Below the pieces are notes generated by a model. That model saw nothing but the letters and a program-made list of their open reading frames with translations. It was not told the DNA's origin and searched no databases. Positions 44,673 to 53,110 of a DNA stretch of 64,000 nucleotides are shown here, one piece after another. The first letter of the stretch is position 1. Each line of letters begins with the position of its first letter. Origin of the DNA: JAGVPT01 sp963772165 (lineage in GTDB: Bacteria > Bacteroidota > Ignavibacteria > UBA10030 > UBA8401). Position numbers and translations under genes: made by a program. The stretch covers positions 1 through 64,000 of the forward strand of contig CAVYWA010000011.1 of the NCBI GenBank assembly GCA_963772165.1. The letters are read 5' to 3'.

Positions 44673-46334
44673 TCACAGCACCCACAGCACGGAAACGATG
44701 ATCTGCGCAAGGATGATTTTAACGATCATCGAGGCGGGATACACGGTGGCGTACCAGATGTTCGGCTGGTCGTTTTGCGTCTGTTGATTCGCATAGGCAA
44801 GGCAAGCCGACTGCGTTGACATGCCGGCGACGATTCCCATCACCGCAGACATCGGTAGTTTCAAGTATTTGTAGGAGACAACGATTGTCAGCACGACAAC
44901 GCATGTCGTAATGAGCGCACCCGCCGCAATCAATTCCCAGCCGCCCGATTGGAATATTGTCCCGAAGCCGAAGCCGGCCTTCGTGCCGATTCCTGCAAGG
45001 AAAAATACAAGGCCAGTTTGTCTCAGCACAAGGTTTGCGTTGAAGGGGAGCGCCCAGAGGATGGGACCGGTGCGTTCAAGCCTGCCAAGGATCAGGGCAA
45101 CGACGAGCGGCCCGCCGGCAAACCCGAGCTTGAATACCATGCCATGCGGAAGCGGGAGCGGGATCATTCCAACCATCACTCCCAGCACGATGCCGAACGA
45201 GATAGAAAGAAAATCCGTTTCGGAGATGGCTTTCATCGAGTCGCCGAAATATTTTGTGATGCGGTCGAGATTTTCAAGTCGCGTAACAACGCGGATTCTG
45301 TCTCCCATCTCGAGAATGGTATCCGGCGACGGAACAAAATCGACATCGCCGCGGCGCAAGCGGGTGATCGTGGCGCCGAATTCTTTTTCGAGATTGAGCT
45401 CGTGAATACGTTTGCCGACAACAGCGGTGTTGGAAACGAAGATGCGCCGGAAGTCGATGCCGGTGTTGTCGAGGGGGAGATGATCCGGCGACTCTTCGCC
45501 GAACAAAATGCGTGCCCGCTCAAGTGCCTCCTGCGTGCCAACCGCGACAATTCGATCGCCTGTAGAAAGTAAGGTGTCCGGCCTGACGATTTCGATGGCC
45601 GCTCCTTTTTTGATCCGGCTCAGTGTGAATGCCGGTTGACCGAGAAGCTGCAACGATTCCGCGGCAGTTTTTCCATGGATTGCAGGATTTGTAATGTGAA
45701 ACGTCCGGCTGACGATGATGCCTGAGCCGGCTTCCCTTAAGCGGGCGGCTTCTTCCTTTGCAAAGTCTATTTTGAAAATCTTGATAAAAACAAAAGACCA
45801 TAAAAGTACTCCCAGCACACCGAACGGATAGGCGAGGCCGTACGTCACGACCGGGCTATTGGCATTGAGGTCGGCAATATCGCGTGGAAGGTTCGCTGAA
45901 AGTGTCTTTGCTGTCTCGACGGTCGCGGCAAGGGCCGGAGTGCTTGTCAACGCGCCGCAAAAAAGACCGGCCGCACTCGACGGAGAGATGCCGAGAATTT
46001 TCCAAAGAACAACCGTTATCAACGCTCCGGCAACGAGCAAAAGTGCAGCGAGCCCGTTTGTGTGCAACCCCCTTTTCTGGAATGAAGCAAAGAAGCTCGG
46101 ACCCGACTGCAGCCCGACGGCATAGACGAAGAGCACGAGCCCGATAATGTAAATATATTCGGGGAGGCCGAGCCTTTTATCAAGGGCACCGAAAGCGATT
46201 CCCACGAACAGTACAGCCGAGACGCCAAGGCTAAAGCCGAAGACCTTGATCTGCCCGGCCAGGTAGCCGAGTCCGATAACAGTGAAGAAGAGAAGAAGCT
46301 GGTTTTCTGCAAAAAAATCTACAAGCGGCTGCAT
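44673..46334 (-). CDS. AspT/YidE-type putative transporter with two RCK_C domains
   Basis: 553 aa membrane protein of the aspartate:alanine exchanger family. The two halves each carry about five TM helices (about 10-170 and 375-550), separated by two TrkA-C/RCK_C regulatory domains (about 205-285 and 290-370; GDRIVAVGTQEALERA and GDRIRVVTRLENLDRI). The duplicated transport motifs GLFCGALTSTPALAA and GIVAGMSTQSACLAYAN are diagnostic. Bacterial relatives exchange amino acids or dicarboxylates; the substrate here is unknown. Monocistronic, convergent with element G. Confidence 0.9.
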   Translation of the reverse strand: MQPLVDFFAENQLLLFFTVIGLGYLAGQIKVFGFSLGVSAVLFVGIAFGALDKRLGLPEYIYIIGLVLFVYAVGLQSGPSFFASFQKRGLHTNGLAALLLVAGALITVVLWKILGISPSSAAGLFCGALTSTPALAATVETAKTLSANLPRDIADLNANSPVVTYGLAYPFGVLGVLLWSFVFIKIFKIDFAKEEAARLREAGSGIIVSRTFHITNPAIHGKTAAESLQLLGQPAFTLSRIKKGAAIEIVRPDTLLSTGDRIVAVGTQEALERARILFGEESPDHLPLDNTGIDFRRIFVSNTAVVGKRIHELNLEKEFGATITRLRRGDVDFVPSPDTILEMGDRIRVVTRLENLDRITKYFGDSMKAISETDFLSISFGIVLGVMVGMIPLPLPHGMVFKLGFAGGPLVVALILGRLERTGPILWALPFNANLVLRQTGLVFFLAGIGTKAGFGFGTIFQSGGWELIAAGALITTCVVVLTIVVSYKYLKLPMSAVMGIVAGMSTQSACLAYANQQTQNDQPNIWYATVYPASMIVKIILAQIIVSVLWVL

Positions 46335-46596
46335 GAAGTTGGGTTGTCGAAATTGAAGGACGACGGCAAGAAGATGCTCTTGACTTAGTCTTTACGAAAA
46401 CATACATTAACGCACAAATGTACACAAAAGGTGGGGGAGATTCAATGCATGTAGGCTTGAATCTGTATTGTAGCCGATCGTACTAACATAAATCATATCC
46501 GACGCGAAATTCACCAAGCATAGAGGATTGCTGTTTTTTCCAGCAGCAGTGCTTCCGCGCTTTTTATTCCAAATAAATAACCACGAGGAGATTTCT

Positions 46597-46896
46597 ATGA
46601 TAGTCGTCCGCGAAGTGTTTCAATTGAAGTTTGGAAAAGCCAAAGAAGCGAAGGCGGCGTGGAAGGATTTCGCGGTGCTGCGGAAGAAGCATGGGCTTCC
46701 GGAGAGCCGTGTGCTTACGGACTATACGGGTCCGTACTATACTTTTATTATTGAAGACACGTTCAACGACATCGCAGACTTTGACCGCTCGTTGAAGAGC
46801 GAAGTAGGGATGAAAGAATTCGGCGAGTGGTATCATGCCAAGTTTGCGCCGCTCGTCAATTCAGGGAGACGCGAAATATATTCGGTGGTTGAATGA
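46597..46896 (+). CDS. small dimeric alpha-beta barrel (NIPSNAP/ABM-like) protein
   Basis: 99 aa from ATG 46597 with GAGGAG seven bases upstream. The pattern VVREVFQLKFGKAKEAKAAWK ... GPYYTFIIEDTFNDIADFDR matches the ferredoxin-like dimeric barrel of antibiotic-biosynthesis monooxygenase/NIPSNAP proteins. No catalytic residues are clear. It stands alone before the cytochrome c operon. Function unknown. Confidence 0.75.
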   Translation: MIVVREVFQLKFGKAKEAKAAWKDFAVLRKKHGLPESRVLTDYTGPYYTFIIEDTFNDIADFDRSLKSEVGMKEFGEWYHAKFAPLVNSGRREIYSVVE

Positions 46897-46911
46897 ATCG
46901 GATTCACATTT

Positions 46912-47024
46912 TGAGACATCTGAAAAATCGTCTCTCGCCAAGCCGCCAAGGCGCAAGGAGTCTATTTTTAAATCATTTTGCGACTTTGCGTGAGTCATAC
47001 TTTTGGAATTATTCAGAAGTCTCA
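46912..47024. repeat. palindromic element C (113 bp)
   Basis: Terminal inverted repeats TGAGACATCTGAA and, on the opposite strand, TGAGACTTCTGAA. The interior arms (CGCCAAGCCGCCAAGGCGCA / GCGACTTTGCGTGAG) are the same palindrome type as elements A and B, but with different ends. It stops 24 nt before the cytochrome c start and so supplies its upstream region. Confidence 0.7.
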
Positions 47025-47047
47025 TTTTTTAAATTCATGGAGGAAAA

Positions 47048-48421
47048 ATGAAACTGTTTTCCAAAACCACTTGTGTCTCTCTCGCAGCGTGGATGTGGAT
47101 CGGTGCGAGCGCCCATGCGCTATGTGCGCCTTCAGACCAGCAAACCGCGTCCCAGTCCACCGTGGGAAAATCCATTTACCAAGCGCATTGCGCTCCATGT
47201 CATGGAGCAAACGGAAAAGGGGATGGCGTTGCCTCTGCGCTCCTGAATCCCCGCCCCCGGAATTTTACCTCCGGCATCTATAAATTTCGGTCGACTGAAT
47301 CAGGAAGCCTTCCGACAGACGAAGACCTTATGGCCGCAACAAAAAACGGCCTGCAGGGGACCTCAATGCCAGACTGGGCGCCGTTCATCAAAGGCGATTC
47401 ATTAAAAGATGTGGCCGAGTATGTAAAAACATTCTCGCCGCGTTTTCAAAAAGATAAGCCGCGCCCCGTTAGAGTAGGAACTCCCGTCCCGTATTCGGCG
47501 GCGAGCGTTGCGGCCGGGAAAAAGGTCTATGCGAAATTACAGTGCGCTGACTGTCACGGGACTGACGGCGCCGGGACCGGTGCAGTGGCAAATGGTTTCC
47601 AGGATGATTGGAATTTTGAAACCAATGCCGTGAACCTGACCGAGCCGTGGACGTTCCGCGGAGGGGCGACCGCACGCGATATTTATCTCCGGTTCAAGAC
47701 AGGGGTTGACGGAACGCCGATGCCGTCGTACGCCGGGGCCGCGAGCGATAGGGAAATGTGGGACCTTGCAAACTATATCGTGTCAATCGGGCGCAAACCC
47801 GTGTGGAAGATGAATGAAAATGAAATCAAGGAATTCTATGCAAAGCTCGAAGCCCAGGCAAAAGCCGACCCGGTTCAACGGGGAAAATACCTCGTCCGGA
47901 CCATTGGATGCGCGGGATGCCATTCCATGTACAACGAAGATCTGCAGATTGTCGAGGGATCGCAGTTGTCGGGAGGATTGACGTTTGACCTCTATCCCTT
48001 CGGCAAGTATGTCACACGGAATCTCACTTCGGACAAAGAAACCGGTTTGGGAAATTGGACTGACCAGGAAATCAAAAGAGCTTTTACCCAGGGAATCTCG
48101 CGAGACGGAAGGAAATTTCTCCCCTTTCCGATGCCGTGGGGAGCCTTCGCTGCTTTGAAAGAAGATGATCAAAATGCCATCGTTGCATACCTGCGGACCG
48201 TTCCTGCCATACATCATAAAATCCCCGACCCGGATATTCCAAACATCTTCTCGTACCTCTGGGGAAAATTTAGAATGCTCATCCTGAAAGAAAAGATTCC
48301 GGCCCCGGCCTATCCTATGAAAGAAACAGAGGATCAGCAAAAGCCCGTATCGCAAAATTCTTCTAGTGCCGGGAAATATTTCGCCGTGCGCAATGAGCAT
48401 GCAAAGGAGGTGCGGCCATGA
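47048..48421 (+). CDS. tri-heme c-type cytochrome
   Basis: 457 aa exported cytochrome with a signal peptide (cut near residue 26) and three CxxCH heme sites: CAPCH at 48-52, CADCH at 166-170 and CAGCH at 288-292. Met axial ligands are available in each domain (for example GTSMPDWAPF and GTPMPSYAG). The layout of three cytochrome c domains resembles the electron-transfer subunit of membrane alcohol, aldehyde or gluconate dehydrogenases, but no dehydrogenase subunit is adjacent. AGGAGGTG before the next start shows strong coupling to the second cytochrome, whose ATG overlaps this stop. Probably works in periplasmic electron transfer. Confidence 0.9.
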   Translation: MKLFSKTTCVSLAAWMWIGASAHALCAPSDQQTASQSTVGKSIYQAHCAPCHGANGKGDGVASALLNPRPRNFTSGIYKFRSTESGSLPTDEDLMAATKNGLQGTSMPDWAPFIKGDSLKDVAEYVKTFSPRFQKDKPRPVRVGTPVPYSAASVAAGKKVYAKLQCADCHGTDGAGTGAVANGFQDDWNFETNAVNLTEPWTFRGGATARDIYLRFKTGVDGTPMPSYAGAASDREMWDLANYIVSIGRKPVWKMNENEIKEFYAKLEAQAKADPVQRGKYLVRTIGCAGCHSMYNEDLQIVEGSQLSGGLTFDLYPFGKYVTRNLTSDKETGLGNWTDQEIKRAFTQGISRDGRKFLPFPMPWGAFAALKEDDQNAIVAYLRTVPAIHHKIPDPDIPNIFSYLWGKFRMLILKEKIPAPAYPMKETEDQQKPVSQNSSSAGKYFAVRNEHAKEVRP

Positions 48422-49026
48422 AGAAAATATTGAAATGGGCCGGGATCATAGCGGCATGTTTAATCGTAATAGGATTTCTGGCCTTCCTGTACCTCATTCC
48501 GCCGTTCGATTTGCTCCCACGCGAGGCGTTTATCAATCCCCATGCGGAGGCGGTTGCATCGTCGCTCGAGAAAATCGACGACCCTGTCGAGCGCGCTATT
48601 GCCCAGCGCGGACAATATATTATGTCCTATTCGGATTGCAGCGATTGCCACACGCCGCAGGGAGACCAGGGCCCGAATTGGGATGAATTTCTTGCAGGCG
48701 GAGCTAAATATGAACTCAGAGCATCGGGAACGACTTTCTCACGTAACCTGACTCCCGACGCCGAAACGGGCCTTGCCCGGCAGACTGATGATGAAGTGAA
48801 GCGTGTGCTGCGCAGCGGCATATCTCACGATGGAAGATTTTTTCAGCCAACGACCATGCCGTGGCCGGGATTTTCCAACATGACCGAAGAAGACCGCCAT
48901 GCTCTTGTTGTTTATCTGCGCCATATCAAGCCGGTGAAACACAAAGTGCCGGAGTGGTCTCCTGAAAGCTCGGACGCATTGTATTTATTCTATCCGTACG
49001 ATTATGCTGAGCATGAGAAAAAGTGA
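48418..49026 (+). CDS. membrane-anchored mono-heme cytochrome c
   Basis: 202 aa with one N-terminal TM anchor (about 8-29, WAGIIAACLIVIGFLAFLYL), a periplasmic domain and one heme site CSDCH at 74-78, with Met in TTMPWPGF as a likely sixth ligand. It resembles the third domain of the upstream cytochrome (GISHDGRFF, TMPWPGFSNMTEEDRHA), so the two may have arisen by duplication. Start overlaps the upstream stop (ATGA). Its TGA stop is also the first three bases of repeat element D. Confidence 0.88.
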   Translation: MKKILKWAGIIAACLIVIGFLAFLYLIPPFDLLPREAFINPHAEAVASSLEKIDDPVERAIAQRGQYIMSYSDCSDCHTPQGDQGPNWDEFLAGGAKYELRASGTTFSRNLTPDAETGLARQTDDEVKRVLRSGISHDGRFFQPTTMPWPGFSNMTEEDRHALVVYLRHIKPVKHKVPEWSPESSDALYLFYPYDYAEHEKK

Positions 49027-49130
49027 GACATGTGAAAAATCTGGAATCAGCGTCTCTCGCAAAGCCGCCAAGACGCAAAATGGATTTCATCAAAACACCT
49101 TGACGACTTTGGGTCTTAGCGTGAGAAATG
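49024..49130. repeat. palindromic element D
   Basis: Left end TGAGACATGTGAAAAATC, almost the same as element C, then CGTCTCTCGCAAAGCCGCCA and a mirrored GACTTTGGGTCTTAGCGTGA arm. The right terminal repeat is not recognisable. C and D bracket the cytochrome c operon. Confidence 0.6.
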
Positions 49131-49182
49131 TTTTAACCGGTTGAAAGAATTAATTTGGGTTGATCAGAAGAAGGAAATTACC

Positions 49183-49434
49183 ATGGATAGATATTTGATA
49201 GAATCGCCCCATACAAAAGATGATTGTACTCATGTGCTTAAACAAGTCGAAGCCTTGGGATATCTTACACATTTTGAATGGGGATGTGCCTCCGGCGACC
49301 ACACGGGCTTCGTCATCATCGAAGCCGAGAGCGAGGCGCAGGCGAGGATGGTTGTGCCCTCAATGAGCCGGAAAGAAGCCAGGGTGGTGAAGTTGAATAA
49401 GTTTACGCCTGAGATGTTGAAAGCGGCGCATTAG
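49183..49434 (+). CDS. small DUF4242-like/ferredoxin-fold protein
   Basis: 83 aa from ATG 49183 (AAGGAAATTACC upstream). The pattern DRYLIESPHTKDDCTHVLKQ ... FEWGCASGDHTGFVIIEAES looks like a small alpha-beta sandwich; the Cys/His pair may bind a metal. Relatives in Bacteroidota are uncharacterised. No operon partner. Function unknown. Confidence 0.65.
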   Translation: MDRYLIESPHTKDDCTHVLKQVEALGYLTHFEWGCASGDHTGFVIIEAESEAQARMVVPSMSRKEARVVKLNKFTPEMLKAAH

Positions 49435-49440
49435 AAAAAA

Positions 49441-50706
49441 TCAAATCAGATCCGCCAGCGAGCCGAATTCGGCGTCAAAGAGCCGCTTATAGGTGCGGAC
49501 GGCAAAGCCGTCGGTCATGCCGGCAATATGGTCGCACAATAAACGCATGCGCTGGCGGGGGCTTGCGGTGTTTCGCACGCTTTGTTCGGTGTCGCGAGGC
49601 AACAGGTTTATTTTTGCATTTTCTTTTTCGAGATAGTTTCCTTCGAAAGCCCCGAATATTTTTTTCAGGATATACCCTCCCTTGTGTTCAAGCTGGTGGA
49701 GCTGGGGTGATCGAAAAACCAGATCGATGGAAATGCTCTTATACAATTCTGCTTCCCGCTGAATCGATTGGTCAATTTCCAAGCGGAAGCGATAGCGGTT
49801 CGTTGCCCCGGACATGAAGTTTTTCCATTCGCTGAGGCTGCATGCCTGAATGAAGTGCCCGATCTTCCCCGCAATAATTTTTTCCAGTTGTCCGGTCGAC
49901 ATCGCATCAAGAACTTCTTCGAGTGAATGATTCTCATCGGGGGATATCGATCGATCGCCCGCCCATCGCTCAATTTTTTCTTTATTGATAATACCGGAGT
50001 GGATGCCGTCGGCGAGGTCGTTGAGTGAATATGCTGCGTCATCCGACCAATCCATGATTTGACATTCAATGCTGCGGAACGAGTTGATTTTTTCCCCTGC
50101 GGTGAGTTCTTGCGGAAGCGGAGCGCCGCCGAAAACGAATGCCACATCGCTTCGCTGCTCATCGTAAATAAAGTGATTCACCGGGTTTTCCAATTCTCCG
50201 TGCGGTGTCTTGTATTTCAGTATGCCGTCAAGAAAGGAGCGCGTCGGATTCATTCCTTGCCGCGTTCCTCCGGATGAATAAATGGTCTCGGTGATAAGGC
50301 GCAGGGTTTGAGCATTTCCTTCGAAACCTCCATACGGTCTCATCAATTCATTCAGCGTGCGTTCACCGGAGTGCCCGAAGGGAGGATGGCCGAGGTCGTG
50401 GGAAAGACAAATCGCTTCGACGAGATTCGAATCGATGCTGAACTCGTTCGACAACAAAGGGCTTTCACGCTGGAGAAACTTGCAGATTGACCGTCCAATT
50501 TGCGCAACCTCCAGCGAGTGCGTGAGCCGGGTTCTGTAGAAGTCGTATTCTCCGGAGAGAAAGACTTGGGTCTTCGCTTGCAATCTTCGAAATGCGGAAG
50601 TATGAATGATCCTGTCGCGATCAATCTCGAACGGCGAGCGATAATCTTCGGCCCGTTCTTTGGTCAAACACTGCATATCGAAGTCATTGTAGAATGTATT
50701 TTCCAT
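49441..50706 (-). CDS. dgt: dGTP triphosphohydrolase (dGTPase)
   Basis: 421 aa HD-domain enzyme that cuts dGTP to deoxyguanosine and triphosphate. Signature pieces: HTSAFRRLQAKTQVF near 36, RTRLTHSLEVAQIGRSI near 58, the HD pair in CLSHDLGHPPFGHSGE near 100, and WSDDAAYSLNDLADG near 215. Length matches the shorter dGTPase class. It follows the 50715 gene by 8 nt on the same strand, so they are one operon. Besides nucleotide balance, dGTPases are known to limit phage replication by draining dNTPs. Confidence 0.94.
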   Translation of the reverse strand: MENTFYNDFDMQCLTKERAEDYRSPFEIDRDRIIHTSAFRRLQAKTQVFLSGEYDFYRTRLTHSLEVAQIGRSICKFLQRESPLLSNEFSIDSNLVEAICLSHDLGHPPFGHSGERTLNELMRPYGGFEGNAQTLRLITETIYSSGGTRQGMNPTRSFLDGILKYKTPHGELENPVNHFIYDEQRSDVAFVFGGAPLPQELTAGEKINSFRSIECQIMDWSDDAAYSLNDLADGIHSGIINKEKIERWAGDRSISPDENHSLEEVLDAMSTGQLEKIIAGKIGHFIQACSLSEWKNFMSGATNRYRFRLEIDQSIQREAELYKSISIDLVFRSPQLHQLEHKGGYILKKIFGAFEGNYLEKENAKINLLPRDTEQSVRNTASPRQRMRLLCDHIAGMTDGFAVRTYKRLFDAEFGSLADLI

Positions 50707-50714
50707 TCATCCGC

Positions 50715-51425
50715 TTATTGTGATGTGTGATGTCGGTTCGGCACGATTTCCCTTCCCCAGACACGCCCGACCTCCCGAGCGATGGAGCGAAATGTTTGTT
50801 CGTGATGCCGCTGCGGGACGAGAAAAAAGACGACTTTCGGAGTTCTGAACGAATAGACGGTGGCGACGTCCATCTTCGTAAAAAAATCGACCGCTCTTAA
50901 TATAGTAAATCTTTCTCTCTCCATCCGCGGGTAGTGTTGATAAATAAGGAGGGAGTGACCCTGTCCAAAGAAGTGAATCGCCTCGCGCCAATACAAGTAC
51001 TTGTGTGAACCCCGGCTTCCTCTCGGAACGCTTTGGACCTCCATTCCATTGTCGGGGTCGAAAAATAAAATATGCGGTTGCCGCAGCCGTGCATCAAGGC
51101 GCTCGAAGTATTCTTCCCTGTTACCGTCGGTAAGAAGACGAGAAAAGTAGGTTGCAGACGGGATGAGCCGTTCGCGCGCAACAGAAGCGACCTCCCGTTC
51201 GTTCTTCTCGCTGACTGCATGGAAAAGAAAATCAAATAATTCGGGATCGAAAAAGCGCCATGATTTCGGACTGTTAAGGTATCCTGTGAATTTGCCGTCG
51301 CCCCTTGAATCGTTTGCCGTGAGCATCCAGCAAACGGAGATTTTATTTTTTCCTCCGCCAGCGAGAATACGAAGCAGACCGTACTTCCTGTAATCATTGA
51401 TATCGCCAAAATATTGGTTTTTCAC
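50715..51425 (-). CDS. uncharacterised protein, TcmP/RlmJ-like partner of dGTPase
   Basis: About 236 aa from GTG 51425, chosen because the KNQYFGDINDYRKYGLLR block that follows looks like a natural N terminus; the frame is open to TTG 51524. Visible: ISVCWMLTANDSRGDGK near 28, a DPDNGME motif (ILFFDPDNGMEVQS) near 120 that recalls the catalytic loop of methyltransferase-like or TcmP proteins, and a C-terminal strand FRTPKVVFFLVPQ. No known domain can be named with confidence. It overlaps nothing and leads directly into dgt (8-nt gap), so its job may be tied to dNTP or phage stress. About 320 bp of gene-free sequence separates it from amtB. Confidence 0.65.
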   Translation of the reverse strand: MKNQYFGDINDYRKYGLLRILAGGGKNKISVCWMLTANDSRGDGKFTGYLNSPKSWRFFDPELFDFLFHAVSEKNEREVASVARERLIPSATYFSRLLTDGNREEYFERLDARLRQPHILFFDPDNGMEVQSVPRGSRGSHKYLYWREAIHFFGQGHSLLIYQHYPRMERERFTILRAVDFFTKMDVATVYSFRTPKVVFFLVPQRHHEQTFRSIAREVGRVWGREIVPNRHHTSQ

Positions 51426-51749
51426 TATCGGCAGATTGAAAGTAGTAATCTCGAATCGTTCGCCCGGAGAGAAAATAGGGATTCCCGCTCCGAAAGACAA
51501 GCGATGGAGCCTTCGATGAAGCAAGTTATTTAGTTAAGCCTATTTGAACTAATTCCTAAAATACTTATCTTGAGGGGAAAAATTTCCTAATTAGTTAATT
51601 GAAATTCAGAAAAGAAATACACTTCCGGATATTTGCAATGTATATAGAGCTTATGGATCCCCACGGCAGAGCGGTTGAAGTTGGCGATGAAAAGAGTAAA
51701 AGTTATGCAAGAGAAGGAAAACACAGAGCTCAAACGAAGGAAGTGAAAA

Positions 51750-53108
51750 ATGACGCACCGCACTATTCCAACGAACAAGATGAGGTCTGTGATGAGACGT
51801 TTTCCAGTTTCGACTCTATGCTTACTGCTTTTGGTAACGCCGGCTGCTTTGCCGGCACAAGATCAATCCCCGGCACCGATTCAAAAAATTGACGCTGGCG
51901 ATACCGCATGGATGCTGATCTCTACTGCGCTTGTCATGCTCATGACACCTGGTCTCGCCCTCTTTTATGGTGGCATGGTGCGGAGAAAAAATGTTCTGGG
52001 GACAGTCATGCAGAGCTTTGTCGCTCTCGGCGTGATTTCCATCCAGTGGGTTCTCTTTGGCTACAGTCTTGCATTTGGACCGGATATCGGTCATGTCATC
52101 GGCGGGTTGCAGTGGGCTGGGTTGCGCGGTGTCGGGTTGGAGCCGAACCCCGACTATGCGGCGACGGTTCCTCATCAATTGTTCATGGTTTTTCAGATGA
52201 TGTTTGCGGTCATTACTCCTGCACTCATTACAGGCGCGTTCGCCGAACGGTTTAAGTTTAAAACGTACCTGGTGTTCATTGTCCTGTGGTCTACATTTGT
52301 CTATGCCCCGATCGCACACTGGGTTTGGGGAATAGGCGGATGGATTCATAATATGGGCGCCCTCGATTTTGCCGGAGGGCTTGTTGTTCACATCAGCTCT
52401 GGAGTCTCCGCTCTTGTCGCGGCGATCATCATCGGCAAGAGAAGGGGACACAGCGGAGAATTGATGCCGCCGCACAACCTGACGCTGACGCTCCTGGGTG
52501 CAGCTCTTCTGTGGTTCGGGTGGTTCGGGTTTAACGGTGGAAGTGCCCTCGGTTCCGGCGCTCTTGCAACGTCAGCATTTGTTGCAACGCATCTTGCCGC
52601 TGCTGCTGCAACACTTTCGTGGCTCTTCATCGAATGGTGGCACCGCGGCAAACCTACAGTCCTCGGCGCCGCATCGGGGGCCGTTGCGGGGCTTGTCGCC
52701 ATTACGCCCGCTTCAGGGTTTGTTGGACCGATGTCCGCCGTTGTTATCGGACTCCTTGCAGGAATGGTCTGCTATTTTGCAGTTGGCATGAAGACGAAAC
52801 TTGGATACGATGATTCGCTCGATGCAGTGGGCGTCCACGGTGTCGGAGGGACTCTTGGTGCGCTTGCCACAGGATTGTTCGCCGCGAAGGCGATCAATGC
52901 AGGAGGCAGTAACGGACTATTTTTCGGGAATGCTTCACTGCTCGGTATACAGGCCTTGAGCGTTGTCGCCGCTATCCTTTATTCGTTCGCAGTGACATGG
53001 ATCATTCTGAAAATTCTCGATGCAACAATGGGAGTGCGTGTGAAAGATGTTGAAGAGATGGAAGGTTTGGATTTGAGTCAACACGGCGAAACCGGATATT
53101 CGTTCTGA
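51750..53108 (+). CDS. amtB: ammonium transporter
   Basis: 452 aa. AmtB/Rh channel with a cleavable signal peptide (to about residue 36) and eleven TM helices. Conserved parts: DTAWMLISTALVMLMTPGLALFYGGMVR near 50, GDIxH-type pore region FAPIAHWVWG with the first pore His, and DAVGVHGVGGTLGAL with the second pore His near 366. GGAAGTG precedes the ATG. No glnK (PII) gene follows, which is unusual. The GlnE gene nearby fits a nitrogen-control theme. Confidence 0.95.
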   Translation: MTHRTIPTNKMRSVMRRFPVSTLCLLLLVTPAALPAQDQSPAPIQKIDAGDTAWMLISTALVMLMTPGLALFYGGMVRRKNVLGTVMQSFVALGVISIQWVLFGYSLAFGPDIGHVIGGLQWAGLRGVGLEPNPDYAATVPHQLFMVFQMMFAVITPALITGAFAERFKFKTYLVFIVLWSTFVYAPIAHWVWGIGGWIHNMGALDFAGGLVVHISSGVSALVAAIIIGKRRGHSGELMPPHNLTLTLLGAALLWFGWFGFNGGSALGSGALATSAFVATHLAAAAATLSWLFIEWWHRGKPTVLGAASGAVAGLVAITPASGFVGPMSAVVIGLLAGMVCYFAVGMKTKLGYDDSLDAVGVHGVGGTLGALATGLFAAKAINAGGSNGLFFGNASLLGIQALSVVAAILYSFAVTWIILKILDATMGVRVKDVEEMEGLDLSQHGETGYSF

Positions 53109-53110
53109 TG

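Noticed and set aside
51599..51892. 97-codon frame overlapping the amtB start
   Set aside because: Conflicts with the well-supported amtB start and signal peptide.
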